This document shows, one piece after another, positions 1 to 12,835 of a stretch of 64,000 nucleotides of DNA (positions are counted from its first letter, which is position 1; each line of letters starts with the position of its first letter). The position numbers and the translations under genes are program-made. The stretch is from Pterobdella sp. o SKG-2022 (taxonomy: Eukaryota > Annelida > Clitellata > Hirudinida > Piscicolidae): the NCBI GenBank assembly GCA_964035795.1, contig OZ038320.1, forward strand, positions 25,856,118 to 25,920,117. The letters are read 5' to 3'. The notes under the pieces are model-generated. The model saw nothing but the letters and a program-made list of their open reading frames with translations. It was not told the DNA's origin and made no database searches.

Positions 1-1812
1 ATAGAATCAAGTGCTATGTTACCATGTGTATATTCTTCGCGCTTCAAACTATTACTTTCTCTCCACGCATTTTTTTTCAAGTTCTTCCCTATTCGAGTTT
101 TTTAAGTTATTTTATTTTTGAGATTTATTTTTTCATCGTTCAAAATTTTATTTTTTCCAAAGTTGTTTTGAAATTTGTTTACAGCATAAGTATACCAAGA
201 CCTTTGTTTTTCACTTTATTTTGTTTGCAACAAATTTGCCACGGCTATCGGTAAATAAATTCCCTTACATTTTTATTCTTTTGTAGTAATTTGAATATTT
301 TGTATCAATCATTTGTGCAGTTTTGTAGTTGACACATCTATTAGCTTTTTGTGAATCGTTTAGCAAGAAACTTTTACAATCATGACTGTTAAAACCGCCA
401 TTTTAAAAGCTTTTTCTGTCTCAAATTTCATTGAAATTCATCATTAGATTTAACTTTTATCACATTTTGACATTTCATAGTTTATATTCAACATACCGTT
501 AATAATTTAAAATTTCTTATTTCTCAATATCAAGTCTATTCGATATCTGGCACGCTGAAGATTATAATGGTTTTCTGTGCCATTCGACTAGTTAAAAAGT
601 TTATTTTTAAACCTATGAAATGTATGAATATAATGTTTCTAAAAACATTCAATCATTCTTCCATCTCATTTTTCTTTTTTTGATAAATTATAAATTAATC
701 TCATAATATATAACTAATCAAAATGTAAAGGTATTTCAAAGCACCTGAAAAATGTATTTGTTTTTTATCTTGAGTTATTTTTGACTTTATTTAAACTTTG
801 AGTTTTTCTTTATTTTTAGTTTTAACTAAATGCTTCTTGATGAAGGGAAAATGAATAATATTAAATTTGATCATAAGCCCATCCCACCTCATTGAAGTTG
901 AACCGATGTATCGCTTTTTTTGGAATCTAGCACCTTTCTGGAGACGAAATTCACTCTACACTTTTTGTCATCAATGATTCATTGAAAGTATTTGGTTTTT
1001 AATTAGAGAATATTTAACCTTTTTGATTTTCATAATTTTATCTGTATTTTTTATACGTATGATTTACTATAAATTATTGTTGATCAGTCATGAACTACAC
1101 GCAAAATATGAAGTATTAATTGTTTTTAAAACCATTTGAATTTAATGTCATATAACTATTGAGGATAATTTACGTCACCATTTAGCGTTTTTTATATACA
1201 TGTCTCACTACGAATTTCATATTCACCTTTAAGTTTGCTTTGATAAGATTTTCTTCCAAGTTTTATTTTTGCTTTGCAGTTTATATTATCTAATTTATCG
1301 AATCTCTGCTTAATAATATGTGCAATAAGAATGTTGTCAGTTTAATTTATTCATGATTTTTACTACATTAAGTAGAAAGATTTTTAAAAAAATATCAATT
1401 TCTTTTATAAATTCTTTTCAATATTTCTTTAATAAAAGCTCGTTTTTTTTGAGTTTCTATTTAATGATTTAGTTAACTAAATAATTCAAGTCAATGTCAT
1501 AATTTTCAAACACTTTTCCATAGTAGTTTTTTTATATTGAAAATTTACAAACCTGGAGGATTATAGTTTTCTGATGTTTTGATAATTCACCAAAATAAAG
1601 TATTAGTGTTTTATATTTTAAATTTGTTTTTAATAATTTATTCATACTTAATAATTTAAACGTGTTCAATTAGATCCAATGATGTGGTCAAGTGATATTT
1701 GAGAAAAATCATTAAAAAATCGTCAAATGCCATGATTGCAATAGTTTCAGAAAAACAAGTACGTTCGAACTAATTCAAATTGTTGATTAAACTAAGTAAA
1801 TCATGATATTTT
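1..1812. other. Intergenic, no gene seen
   Basis: This AT-rich stretch lies downstream of the minus-strand LRRC14-like gene. Both strands are broken by frequent stops, and I found no open segment with credible splice borders or a recognisable protein motif. The only open frame near the left edge is a Phe/Ile-rich low-complexity run of the kind AT-rich DNA gives by chance. It should contain the 3' UTR of the neighbouring gene; several candidate poly(A) signals in that orientation are visible and I cannot choose between them. Confidence 0.6.
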
Positions 1813-4800
1813 CTAATCTATTCTTAATTCGGATCTGCCATTTCTCTTCATTAGCTCAACACAATAATGTAATGTTCTTTGCTTGTTTTCTCGTCTTTCA
1901 GCCTCTACGTCACCAGGAAAAGCGTAGGCTTCTGGAAAGATTACTGCTCTTTCGAGATGAGGGAGTTGAATTAAAGATTCCAGAATCCATAAGAGGTCTG
2001 TTCTTGAAGGTGGTATGTAGCTCTGAAGGGCTAACAGCCTCAAATGACTTGAGTTCAAAAAATGCCTCAAGATTGATATCTAAAAGTAATTGAACTGCGA
2101 TCAGCTAAAAAAAAGAAAATTAATAGTGAAATTTTTAAATTAGAAATTTCAATTTAGTAATGAGGTTTATTTATGAGTGTAATTACTTGTGAAGAGATCG
2201 AAAGCATGCAAAAAGAAATGGAAAAGCAAGTAAGCAAAGACGCCTCCGATAGCAATCGTTTTATCAACTGTAATTTTTTTTCATAAAAATTCTTCGTTGT
2301 TCTTAAAAATGCAATATACCCTCTTATGCCATGCAAGGATTAATTTCAGCTTAATGGCTTGAGAGGATTAAACATTTAAAAAACTTTCAAAGGTCATAAA
2401 AACCATTTTTAACGAGATAAACTTAACCTCTTCAAAACGTTGTAAGTTGTTGCAACTCAGGTTGAGATCCCTAAGACGTCTCAACCCCCTCCAGGACAAC
2501 AGAGCTACAATATCAGACGCCTCCAACCTGCAGTCCTGTAGAAATGCAGAATTAAGGTTTTTAAAGTCATCAAGTTATTCTTCTTGATACTGGGATTTAA
2601 ACTTATAAAAAGCTTCATCTTCTTTAGTTATTAAGAGAGTTTGATTTGAATTTTGAAACTATAACGTTTTGAATAGCTTTGTTTAAATAAAGTATATTAA
2701 ACTGAGTTTTTTAGTGTTTTTTGATAGAGATAATTTTTCGAAGCTCTAACTTATTATGATTTGTTGAAAGGTTTCAAGTAAAAACAAAATTGGTGTATAT
2801 AGAAGTCTTAATATGTAATAGCTTTTTTACTTTCAGAGATAAACATTGCAAAGGCCCTTGCAAATTTTCCAATAAATGATGCAAGTTACCTTTAAAAAAT
2901 GATATATCACATTTTAAAATTGATTCTATTATTTATATTGAAAATCTTAAGAAAACTTACCTTTCAAATCACAGTAACTCAAATTAAGTCTTGTTAAATT
3001 GGAAAGTTTATACAGATGTCTAGCTAATTCCTCAGCCACAAATTCCACTCTAGATACATCCAAGCAACCGACAAGACTCAGAGATTTCAAGTTCGGTAAT
3101 TGGTTCAATGTCTCATACAACACTATGGATAAAGTTTCCCATTAGTTCTCATAAAGTCTAATTTTGAAGACAGATGTTATAAGAAATAAATTTCAATATT
3201 TACTTTTAAGTAGAACAAAAAGTAAGATTTCATCAAGAATACAATTAATACAAACTTTTTTAACAATTCGAATGGACACTCACGCTGAAGCTTAGATATG
3301 TCGTAATTCATTGAGACATCCTCCACTTCGAATTGAGTCACGTGCTAGAGATTTTGTTTTATTTGGGGTTAATAATATAACAAGACAGACGTATTGAAGA
3401 TGATCTAGAAGTACATAATAATCACTTGAGCATCAAGAACAGAGGGAAGATGATTGATGGGAAAGTGCAAGTCAGGTATTGGTTTTATCCAGATCTGTTT
3501 CGAGTATTAAATAATTCAATTTATTTCTTCTACGTCTATGAATAAAGATTCTTGTTAGAATATTATAGAATTAGAGTTTAAGACATGATAACTGACTTTT
3601 GAAGCTTTGAATACAAAAGGACTGAGATGTTGCAGGCTCAGACCGATTGGCACATCATCAATGTTGATTTGGAGGTCAGCTGCTATGGTCACCGAATCTG
3701 TTGGCAATGTTTTGTTTGAGAAACATATGCCACAAAATTCAAAAAAATTAGTTATGCAAAGTTTATTATCCTGGAAAATATAAGTGACCAATTGGCATTT
3801 GATGCTTGAACTCGCAGTCCAGGTTTGCATATATCGCTGAAATGCGATTCAAAAAACAATTGACTTTTTCTCGAGATATTTCTGAAAAGTATTGTCATTG
3901 GGTTCTTGATGTTTTCAGTTTGAATTATATTTTTTAAAATTATTTAAAATCACTCTCGCTTGATCTACAACCTATTAACTTTGACATATAGGGATGTAAT
4001 GTATCGCTTCTTCTACTCTCTGGGGCAAGCCATAACACAGGCAATCGTAACAACTCCTTGCACAATCGTCTATCTGTGCGATGCCATGATGATTTCGTTC
4101 AGTGAAACGTTAGACGTTATTACAAGGTTTTACATTTTGCTATTTTTTCAATTTTTCACAGAAATCCTTTTGAAATTTTGGTTGAAAATAAGATTATCAA
4201 AAAATTCCAAATTTTACAATACATCGAGTTTTATCATAAAACGTTAGGCATATTTCTGTTTCAATGAGAACTCTGAAAAAAATTCTTTTTTTTAATTTTT
4301 TTATTCAGAAAAATTCTCACAATTCTAAGGTATTCCATATGTTTTAACTAATTAAGTTATGAAAAAAAGTAAAATTGAGTAAAAAATGCATTTAAATATT
4401 CCTTATTGTTCTAAATTAAGATAAAACATTATTTGTATTCTTATTATTATTATTATTACTATTTTTAAATTCAAAAAATCGCACAAACCTTTAGAGAAAC
4501 CTCTGAAATCTATAGTTTTTAATCGGGATGAAGGTTTCAACTTCAATAATCCAAGCACAAAGCAATCTAACAACGTGACATCATCGTGTCCTTCAAACTT
4601 TGACGTCAAATAATCGTCACACAGGTCATCCTCGAGAGGCACGTGATCAATAACGTTCAAAAGCTCTTCCGGCCAAGTGGAAACAAGGGCAGATATCGGC
4701 CTGGGTTCTCTGAAGAGGATGGCTTCGGTCAGAAGAGTAGGATAGAGAGGGCTTGGTAAGTTGTCCAACGATGAAAAGGTTATTTCAGTGACTAGGTAAT

Positions 4801-5272
4801 TGGCGCAAATCTGCTCTAGACGTCTGTTAATAATTATTTATTTGATAAATACTATCACTAGTAACTACTTTGATGTTTAATTATTCTAATACAAAGTGTA
4901 GTTGAAATCAAATAAAATTTCATAAAAACTGTGCAAAGTTTTTGTTTAGATTGTTAAAAACTTGACAAAGCTAGTTTTATGAAAAATTCTTAAAACAGTT
5001 ATATTTAATAAACCTTCAGTATTTAAGCTTTTTCCAACAATTGAAACAACCAAACTAATTGAGAAAAATTATTTGTATTCAACAAGTTATAAAAACCTGG
5101 GTGATTTAATTGGCCGACCAGTCTGTTTATCCCGCAGAGTAGTGAGGTGGGTGGGTGGGCCGGTGAGATGGTAAAAAATCTGCCGGTCACTGATGTAGGA
5201 AGGGTGGCGAGGCAATGGAGGCTTGTTGAAGGAGGTCTGATCGTAATCTATATTTTCAAACGTTGCAGGCAT
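1813..5272 (-). CDS. LRRC14: LRRC14/PRAME-family leucine-rich repeat protein
   Basis: Ten exons on the minus strand join in frame into about 528 residues (human LRRC14 is about 493): 5272-5097, 4823-4460, 3836-3597, 3494-3426, 3344-3284, 3122-2961, 2889-2831, 2535-2428, 2267-2187, 2079-1813. Exon 2 has the family landmarks of a V-x-x-W-P segment, then an LLDCFVLGLL stretch and a KTIDFRG (LKVLDLR-type) motif. Exons 5-8 give consecutive leucine-rich repeats such as LNLSYCDLK and LRDLNLSCNNL. The last exon has the PRAME-like ending with LPHLERAVIFPE and ELMKRNGRSELRI. LRRC14 and PRAME proteins act as substrate receptors or regulators (NF-kB, Cul2/Cul5 ligases); that role is inferred from family only. 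The exon 2 donor is the weak point. The better-looking site at AAAG/GTTTGTG breaks the frame, so I use one inside a TTA repeat (exon end 4460), which restores phase. The codon before the start ATG is GTG, so the initiator is 5272. Confidence 0.8.
4441..4459. repeat. Short (TTA)n microsatellite at an exon border
   Basis: A run of about six TTA units on the plus strand overlaps the donor I chose for exon 2 of the LRRC14-like gene. On the coding strand the intron starts GTAATAATA. Length changes here could alter splicing. Confidence 0.7.
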
Positions 5273-6618
5273 CACGGCTATGCTTCATTTAAACTGTTTA
5301 TCAATTCAACGTACAATGTTTTAAGAGTGGGTTTTAGTTCTCTATTCAAACTCTGTTACGGACTTTAGAATACACAAATGCTCTTGATTTCAGTTAAAAC
5401 CTAACTTTCGAAAAACTTGGAAAAATTAAATTTTTCATTATTTTTAATCATTTGTATTCACTTTTTGCATTTACTTACTAACTTCGTATTTATAATAAAA
5501 CATTTTGTTTATAAGCATCAGCGTTGCAGCACGTAACATATTATAGTTGCTCGAGTAAAGTGTAATGATATTGTATCATATCATACATCATAGAAAATTA
5601 GTTCGAATTTTTTGATAATTAAACTTAAAAACGTTTTTTTATACATATAAGGCCCATAAAATTTATATGTTTAAGGATTGGTGAGAAAAAAGGGATTAAA
5701 TCAGTATTAAATGTGTAGTTTCAAAGTCGCGAAAGTTTACACAAAATTTAAGTTAATTTCGCCGAGATTTTTTTTTATTGCGACATGGAAAAGTTCTTAA
5801 ACAAACAAAACTTTCAAAGTTACTGCGTCGAAAGGCTTCTTTGAAGCAATATAACGACGTTAAGACGCACTAGAATATGTGATAGTTTTTGGCTGCTTGA
5901 ATGTTTTGCAATGTAACAAATTTTTGAAAATCACCTTCACAAATATGAAGGTGTACAGATTGCATTTGGTACTATTATAATAAAGTTTAAATTCTTAAAG
6001 ACGCTGTTCAGTTCTAAAATACATTTAAGCTGACAATATATATTAAAAACCTTGATGAAACAGTACACCGGCGCTATGCCGTCAGAAATAATAAGAATAT
6101 AGTTTCAAAATACTCAGTTTATTTTTTTTATTATAATATTTCAACGAAATGAATATTTGCATAATTGAATGGCAGAGTATAAAATGCTTGTGTGTAATTG
6201 AGTGGCGGTCTATGATAAATAGCATTATTTCAAAATATTTCTGTTAAACATACTGAATATATTATCTTGATATCCCTGATGTTATGTTTATATAGTTTTT
6301 TGAGCGTTTTCAGTCATATTGGCATTGAAGTTTTGTTTTTGTTATGTTTTGATTAGAGCAATCTTTAAAGCAGATTTTGTCTGCCAATATGCCGCCAAAT
6401 GAAGCCATTTTTCATTTACTTATGAAAAATTCAGACTTTCTCCAAATTATGTTTTATCTTTTTTTCATTTCGAAAATTTCACATTTCTCTTTTTTTTCTT
6501 TAAAAGATAGTGGAACTAAAAAATTTTCAAAAGATTTTTTCTTGCTTGAAATAAAAAAAAATCTCTCAACTAAATTCAAAAAATTATTTTTTAAACACAA
6601 AAACTAAAAATTTTATAT
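5273..6618. other. Intergenic, no gene seen
   Basis: This lies between the LRRC14-like start and the ABCG stop codon; both genes are on the minus strand. It should hold the upstream region of the first and the 3' UTR of the second. The open frames here are Phe/Lys-rich low-complexity runs without splice logic. I see no conserved element. Confidence 0.55.
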
Positions 6619-9600
6619 TTATTTGATAAGAACCATGAGTCTAAGTTCAATATAACAGAAAACAATGAGAATACAAGCAATTATGCCCAGAGCAACGTGG
6701 TTATGCCAAAAGTCCCAGGAGGAAGCGTGTTGGATTCCTTGGTTATCCAGGTAGTCATTGCCCGCTGATGTGAGGCTGTTGGTGAAAACGAGTGTTGATA
6801 TTTGAGATGTTTAATTTTGAATCAATTTTTATCAAATAATATGAATTATATGAATATTATTTCAGATGCTGCTAACGAAAAGCTTCATATCTTAACAAGC
6901 TAACTAGTCTTTTGAAATTATATTCATTTTCATGTGGCTTTTGATGCCGATAACGAAAAGCTTCGTATCTTAAACTAAATAGTGTTCTCAAATTATATTC
7001 ATTTTATTGTGGCTTTTTGAAAAAACCAATATGTATTATATTTAATAGAAATTTTCATATTATTCTTGAAAAATAAGTTTTTACAATCCAGCTTATGCCT
7101 GGTGTGGTTTTGAATACAGACCCTACACTGTTATTATGCACAAATATTTGAACGACTGTATAATGAAATCTAAATAAAATACTAACTTTGCTATTATGGT
7201 GTTGTTTTTGTCTTCAACATAAAACGTGGCGTTTTTTAATTCATTTATTAGTAAGGCGTTGAAACTATATCTGCAATATGTTTATGAGGAAAATGACCTG
7301 GGAAAGTTCTAATAATTGTTTTATACCTCACAATGCTTCCATATTGCATCCACTTTAAATAAACCGAAATGGTCCTCAAGTTGATCAGCAGTCCTCCAAA
7401 CAACTAAACATTTAAAGAGATATATAATTGAATTAGTAAATTTATTATTAAAATAAATGAAATTCTATATGAAAACTGAAGTTCAAAAACACAAAATATC
7501 TTATTATATAAACAAAAAACCCGTGCAAAGTGTATGGAAATATGATTAGAAATCACATTATCAAGTGCATTACATGAGAACCATTACTCGCTTAGAATTA
7601 TTTCGCAAAAACTCTAATTTATAATGTTGAATTGATGTTGAAATCTCTAACCATCATAATTATATAGCACAGACCAACGTAAATGTTTGCCAGCGCTAAC
7701 ACTTCCACTGAAGCACTTATTACGAAGGTCAATATGGCTGAGACCAGAGTGGTGAGAAAGAGGGTTAAAAAGTAACAGCCGAATTTTATTGCGTTTTTTT
7801 CCAAACCTGTGTGGTTCAATTGATCGTATCAAATAGAAACTTTTTGATAATACTCAGTTGATAATTGAAATCATTTTTTAAAAATATGGTTATTTTTTTA
7901 ATATCAAAATTTTGGGCTCTTTTGTTATAATGATGCTATTAAAGTTAACTAATTATATAAGGATTAAAAACGCATTTTACCTGTCATCCAATATGTTATC
8001 GAGGCGAATAATATCATCGGCACGATCCTTAATGGCATAAGGTCACAAAAGACTTTAGAAAAGAAAAACACAGATACCCTATAAAAACCACTGTGCATTT
8101 CGTGTCTACAACATTAATAAGAAGTCAATCAAACTCAAAATTTTATTTTGTGTATTGTAAAATAGCAAAAAAAATAAACTTAGTTTCATTACAAGAAAAT
8201 TACTCTTTCTTTCAGAAACACTTCGACCGCTGACATGTTGCCGAATAGTTGGATCATCACAACAAAGAAAAAGGCACCTGTTCTGATTTGGTTCGGTACT
8301 TGAAGACGTTTCGAGTGAGGTTGTAGTTTTGTAGAACAAAGGTCAGTCATAAACGAAAGAAAACGTGGAAAAAGATTTTTTTTTCAATGTAAAAATTATT
8401 TGGTTACTATTTTTATTATTCACCTGTTTTGAATTGCATCTGGGAACAATTTATCAAGATCCCAATAAAACACACCCACAATTAGCGCGAAAAAAATTGT
8501 CATCCCGATCTAATGTGATAATCGGAATGTAAATGAAATTGTAAAGAAGAAACTTTTTCGGTAAACGAAAAAGACTCTTAGAAGACTGTGTAAATATTAT
8601 TTAATTCCAAAACACTATTAAAAATGTTAATTTATTGGGGATACTCCACGAAGTAGAACTTCAAAAAACCCATCAAACTTGCGATAGGGAGGCGGCGGGA
8701 TTTCTGATGACGTTCTTGTAAGACCTTATTGCTACATAGCGCAGCTTTGTGTTTGTTGAATAATTCATTAATCCCACGCTTGCGTATAAAAAGGTATCTA
8801 ATCAATTTAAAAAAGAAATTTATGCTTTTCAATTTATTTTATTTATTCATTTATGAGCCTTTTTTTCGTCACATGCATCGTTTCATATTCCGTTCTTACT
8901 TGTCTGGTCATGCTTGTGGCATACTTGGCTTCTGCCATCACGTATTTAGGATTTGTTTGGAAGATTTTCATCTTTCGATTTAAATTCTTTTCTATCCTGG
9001 AAATTTCGCGAAATATGGAGTTTTAATACATAGAAATGGGTCAAAAATTGGAAATTGATTCAAACCAAAAATTATATTTGATAAAAAATATTCTAACTTA
9101 AGAAAACAAACACTTATTGTAATATCTTTAATAGAATAAATTCAAGACAGATTCTAAGCAGGTGGTAGCCAACCTGGAGCACCAATATGTCTCCTTGAAC
9201 TTTAAAGTCAAACGATTGATTATCATATTCCTTCTAGCATTTCTGCAATAGTATCAATATTCAAAATCCAGCTTTTACTAATTTGATGGGTTTATTGATA
9301 AACTGTTTATTGACAATTTGATAGTGTAAGGTGAGAGAAAATTTTTGAGTTTAGTTCAGAACTACAGTTATCAGTACTATAAGTATCTAAGTCGACCATC
9401 AGGTCACTTCTAACTGGGGGTTTGGGTGGACTATTGATAGGTTTCACAAGGCGTTATTCTATGTGAACCATCATATTAAATAAATAATAAAAGTACTATA
9501 ATGTTATGCTTTAATCTAAAAGTGCATAATTTTTAAAAATTCCTAACATTAAAAGCAACTACAACGATTAATTGCTTTAAAATAGAATAAATAGAGGCAC

Positions 9601-12600
9601 AAAATGAACCGATCAGTTGTTTGCACTGCCTTGAAGAGATCATCATCCTCTTCAGTGGTTGACTTTGCTATTGAAATAATTTAACAGCGTTTACTCTATG
9701 CTTTCAATGCTTGTCTTTATCTCTTTTAGTAGTATTTAAGACTCAAATTTAGTTTTGAGTCATGTATTTGCCTTATATGTGAAGTTAAGTAATATTTGAG
9801 CCTAAAAACTTATTTCTAGGTTCTGTATTTGTGTTATGTGAGGTTATTATAAAGAGGTAACTGCGCACCGATTGTGACGCTTTGCACATCACCATTGATA
9901 ACGTCGAGGAAGAAATCAGGGGGGTTATTGTAGGCTTCTATGTTGAATTCTTTGTGGTTTTAGTTATTTTTAATGAAATAAATGCAAGTTATATGCGTAG
10001 CACTAAAGTATTCAAAATCATGAAATTCTTATTTAATCAAGAATTAGCAGATTAGTATGAAAAAAAGTACTTTGTAACTGGAAAAAATCTAAAGCATTTG
10101 CCGCCGGGCCGTGGTAGATTATTTTACCTTTTGCGAAATTTTAAATAATTCAATTACTAAAGAGTTTTGACGTTTTGAAGATGTAAAAAATGAAAGATTT
10201 ATATGAAAAAATTATAGTGTAAAAACATTCATTTTACAGAATTACTGAACGTTAGATATTTTTTTAAAAAAGTATGAAGCTTTTCGTTAAAAGCAAAAAA
10301 AAATTTAGTTTATGGGCTAATTTTAAAGAATTCATTTTTTAAATGTTTCACAAAAAAACTTTCTATAAATTGAGATAATCAGACACCTGAGGCAAGTAAG
10401 ATGAGACCGTCGAAGAGTTTGTAAATACTGTAACGAGGTTGGTGGATGGAGAATATGATGGTGAGGCCTTGTCTTGAGAGGCTGAAGTTTAAAAGTTCAA
10501 TGATAGTTAAATTTGATTGAAAATTAAAATGCATTTAAAACATTTTTTGATTGAAATATTGTCGGTAGAAACAAAGTTTATCATATAATGTATGTTTAAA
10601 TATCAATAGACTGAACCACAGCAGACTTGTGCAGTAAAGACATGACACTGTTGGCAGTGGACGCGTCAAGACCTGTGGTAGGTTCATCGAGGAAGAGAAT
10701 GCTAGGAGACACAATCAATTCCATAGCAATGCAGGTTCTTTTCCTTTCTCCCCCAGAAACCCCTCTTATCATATCATTGCCCACTTTAGTATCGGCGCAT
10801 TTGTTTAGACCTAAATCATTCAGTACCTAGAATAAAAATACAGGCATAAACACCTTGTTTTCAATGGTGTTTTTGCAGATTCGTTTTGAAGCATGAAGCA
10901 ATAGTTTAATAATCTGACGTTTTTTGAATTTTTTCAATCATTTTTATGCTTTAAAAATTCCTTAAAAAAAGCGTTTTAAATTTCTAAACCTTTTCCACTT
11001 TTGCTTCTTTTTCTTCTTTAGAAACATCAGCTGGTAGCCTCACGTTTGCTGAGAACATTATACTTTCTCTCACCGTTAGTGTGCCCAACAGCACATCATC
11101 CTGGAGATTCAAAACAAAAATATAAGCCTTAAGCAAACTTTGAAACACATCTTTTGTTGCTTTACAAATTGATCTATTTAATATCAAAAGATTGGTGAAT
11201 GAGATAGATGGGTAGTTTGGCTCCAGTGGTTCTTTTGCACAAATAATATTTTTTTTTGTTTTTTGAAAATTATTTTGTTTTAAATTACTCAGACTTTCTA
11301 CATAAACACAGTGAAATCTATACACACTTGTGTCACATATCCCGCGATGCATTTGAAGTAATTTGGCTGTTTGTAGCCGTTTATAAGGATGGTTCCTCGT
11401 ACTTTTGACATGTCTTTACGTCCTGCCAGTAAGTTCAGCAAAGAAGTTTTTCCACACCCCGTAGGACCCATTATAGCGTTCATTCCGGGTAGAAGAAGAC
11501 CTCTGAAAACCAATGTATATGTTGAACTAACGGGAGAAAATAAAATGTTAAAGTTTGAGCATGTTTGCATTTTATTTTTATCAATTCTTAAAAAAGATTG
11601 TAACTTTATACTTGAACAATGGTTTCAAAATTATTAAAACTTGATATCGTTTCAAAAACTCTAACGAAATGTTTTGGAGAATAGTTCTTTTAATGAGATT
11701 GTGGTTGCAGAAACCAGACCTAGTTGTGATTTCGTATGTTAAGTTATGAAAGCTCAGCACTGGACCTGAAAAATTTAAAAAACGGTTAATTGAATAAAAG
11801 ATATCGTAAAAAGAGAAAAAGTGAAAAAATTAGTTTTTAAATAAACAATTTAAACTTTACTTTTGAAATAGTAAAAATGAAAAAAAATCTTCACCATTTA
11901 TGATAGATAAGCTACTATCCGGTTTTTTTGAAAGCCTTGCTTCTTCTTCGTCATCTTCTTCAGTTTTAGACTCCCGAAATCTGAAGGTTTATTGAATTAT
12001 AACTTTTGACACCATGTGTGCTTCAGACATATGATGCAAAATATTTAAAGCAGTTTACGGTTTGTTTAATGCAAAAGTTTGAAACAATCTGATTAACTAA
12101 ACTAGCCTATTAACAAAAACAATTTGAATCAAACACTTTTATTAACTGAATAATAATACGAAACTTTTCGTAAGTTGAACTCACGTTATCAAGTATACAA
12201 ACTTCGAAAAGCTTCGTTATTATTCAGTTAATAAAAGCGTTTGATTCAAATCGTTTTTGAAACATTCATTTTCTCATTTTTTTTTATGTTCGATGCACTG
12301 TTCATTCTAAACTGGACATTATTCATATACGAAATCTAAAAAAAAATTAACAATCACCAAAATCCATTTAGTTCTGATTATTAAAAGCGATCCTTCAAAC
12401 TACAAAGCAAACTAACGTGACGTTGAAGTTTTCATCGCTCATTTGTTCAAGTTGAGCTTTTTTCCTTTCCATTTCTTGTTTGAATGCTTGGCGTTGGCGT
12501 CGCAGTTTGTTTCTTTCTTCTTGTAATTCGTGCTTTTTCTCATTCAATGCTGCTAAACGAAATGCTGCCCACGAGTTGACTTGAATATCCGAAGGGTCGC

Positions 12601-12835
12601 TCTGAGTTGAGAAAAATATAATCATATTTATAGTATTAATCACTTAGTTTCAATTTTTTTTTGTTATATTGCGTTAGTATGGATTCATGGAATGCTTTTA
12701 TGACAAATAGATCATTAAAATTCAAATGTAGATCCTCATTGTTATTTGAATAAAACTTTGAAAGGATAGATTTTTAACTTTCATCTCATCAAGAGAGACT
12801 TTTATAAGTTTCTTCTTATCTATTCTTTTCGTCAT
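6619..12835 (-). CDS. ABCG2: ABCG2-like half-transporter with coiled-coil N-terminus
   Basis: Twenty exons join in frame into about 709 residues (human ABCG2 is 655): 12835-12779, 12601-12417, 11980-11895, 11765-11666, 11502-11328, 11100-10990, 10826-10627, 10481-10387, 10127-10071, 9937-9869, 9667-9610, 8996-8900, 8744-8679, 8509-8424, 8282-8193, 8105-7981, 7806-7652, 7403-7327, 7270-7187, 6775-6619. ABCG order is kept, ATPase first and membrane domain second. Residues about 20-80 are a charged helix ([15 protein letters not shown]) that ABCG2 lacks. Then come Walker [10 protein letters not shown] (about 155), signature VSGGERKR (about 261), Walker [12 protein letters not shown] (about 281), H-loop SIHQPRYS and the [10 protein letters not shown] segment. 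The membrane domain from about residue 450 has ABCG-specific pieces such as [21 protein letters not shown] and LPLRIVP-like [10 protein letters not shown]. The family exports drugs, porphyrins, urate or sterols as dimers; the substrate cannot be read here. The linker between residues 350 and 400 is short, and its exons (10071-9610) are the least certain. Confidence 0.92.
6873..7020. repeat. Tandem pair of a 78-bp repeat unit (family A)
   Basis: Two head-to-tail units start at 6873 and 6951, each opening with TAACGAAAAGCTTC and sharing a block ending in ATTATATTCATTTT. They lie in the last intron of the ABCG gene. A third diverged copy is at 62537-62590 in a PHACTR intron, so this is a dispersed repeat rather than a simple local duplication. 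Confidence 0.75.
12121..12253. repeat. Fold-back element with about 50-bp inverted arms (family B)
   Basis: The left arm (12121-12170) and right arm (about 12204-12253) are reverse complements over roughly 50 bp with only a few differences and a 3-base indel. They are separated by about 33 bp. The arms contain TTTGAATCAAAC and TTAACTGAATAAT blocks. The shape suggests a MITE or fold-back transposon remnant. It sits in an ABCG intron, between exons 2 and 3. Related single pieces occur at 18619-18662 (arm) and 40183-40220 (loop). Confidence 0.8.

Noticed and set aside
1762..1775. GTTCGAAC as a tRNA B-box
   Set aside because: No A-box, acceptor stem or cloverleaf can be formed around it. No tRNA gene was recognised anywhere in the window.
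1803..2093. Plus-strand open frame with splice-like borders
   Set aside because: The minus strand of the same region is the C-terminal exon of the LRRC14-like gene, with clear family similarity and in-phase junction.
6377..6607. 76-codon Phe/Lys-rich plus-strand open frame after ABCG
   Set aside because: Composition is that of AT-rich chance frames, with no motif and no regulatory context.
9160..9240. Possible extra exon of the ABCG gene between the exons ending 9610 and starting 8996
   Set aside because: It has splice-like borders and the phase would allow it, but its translation ([13 protein letters not shown]) has no similarity to the ABCG linker, and the neighbouring exons join in frame without it.
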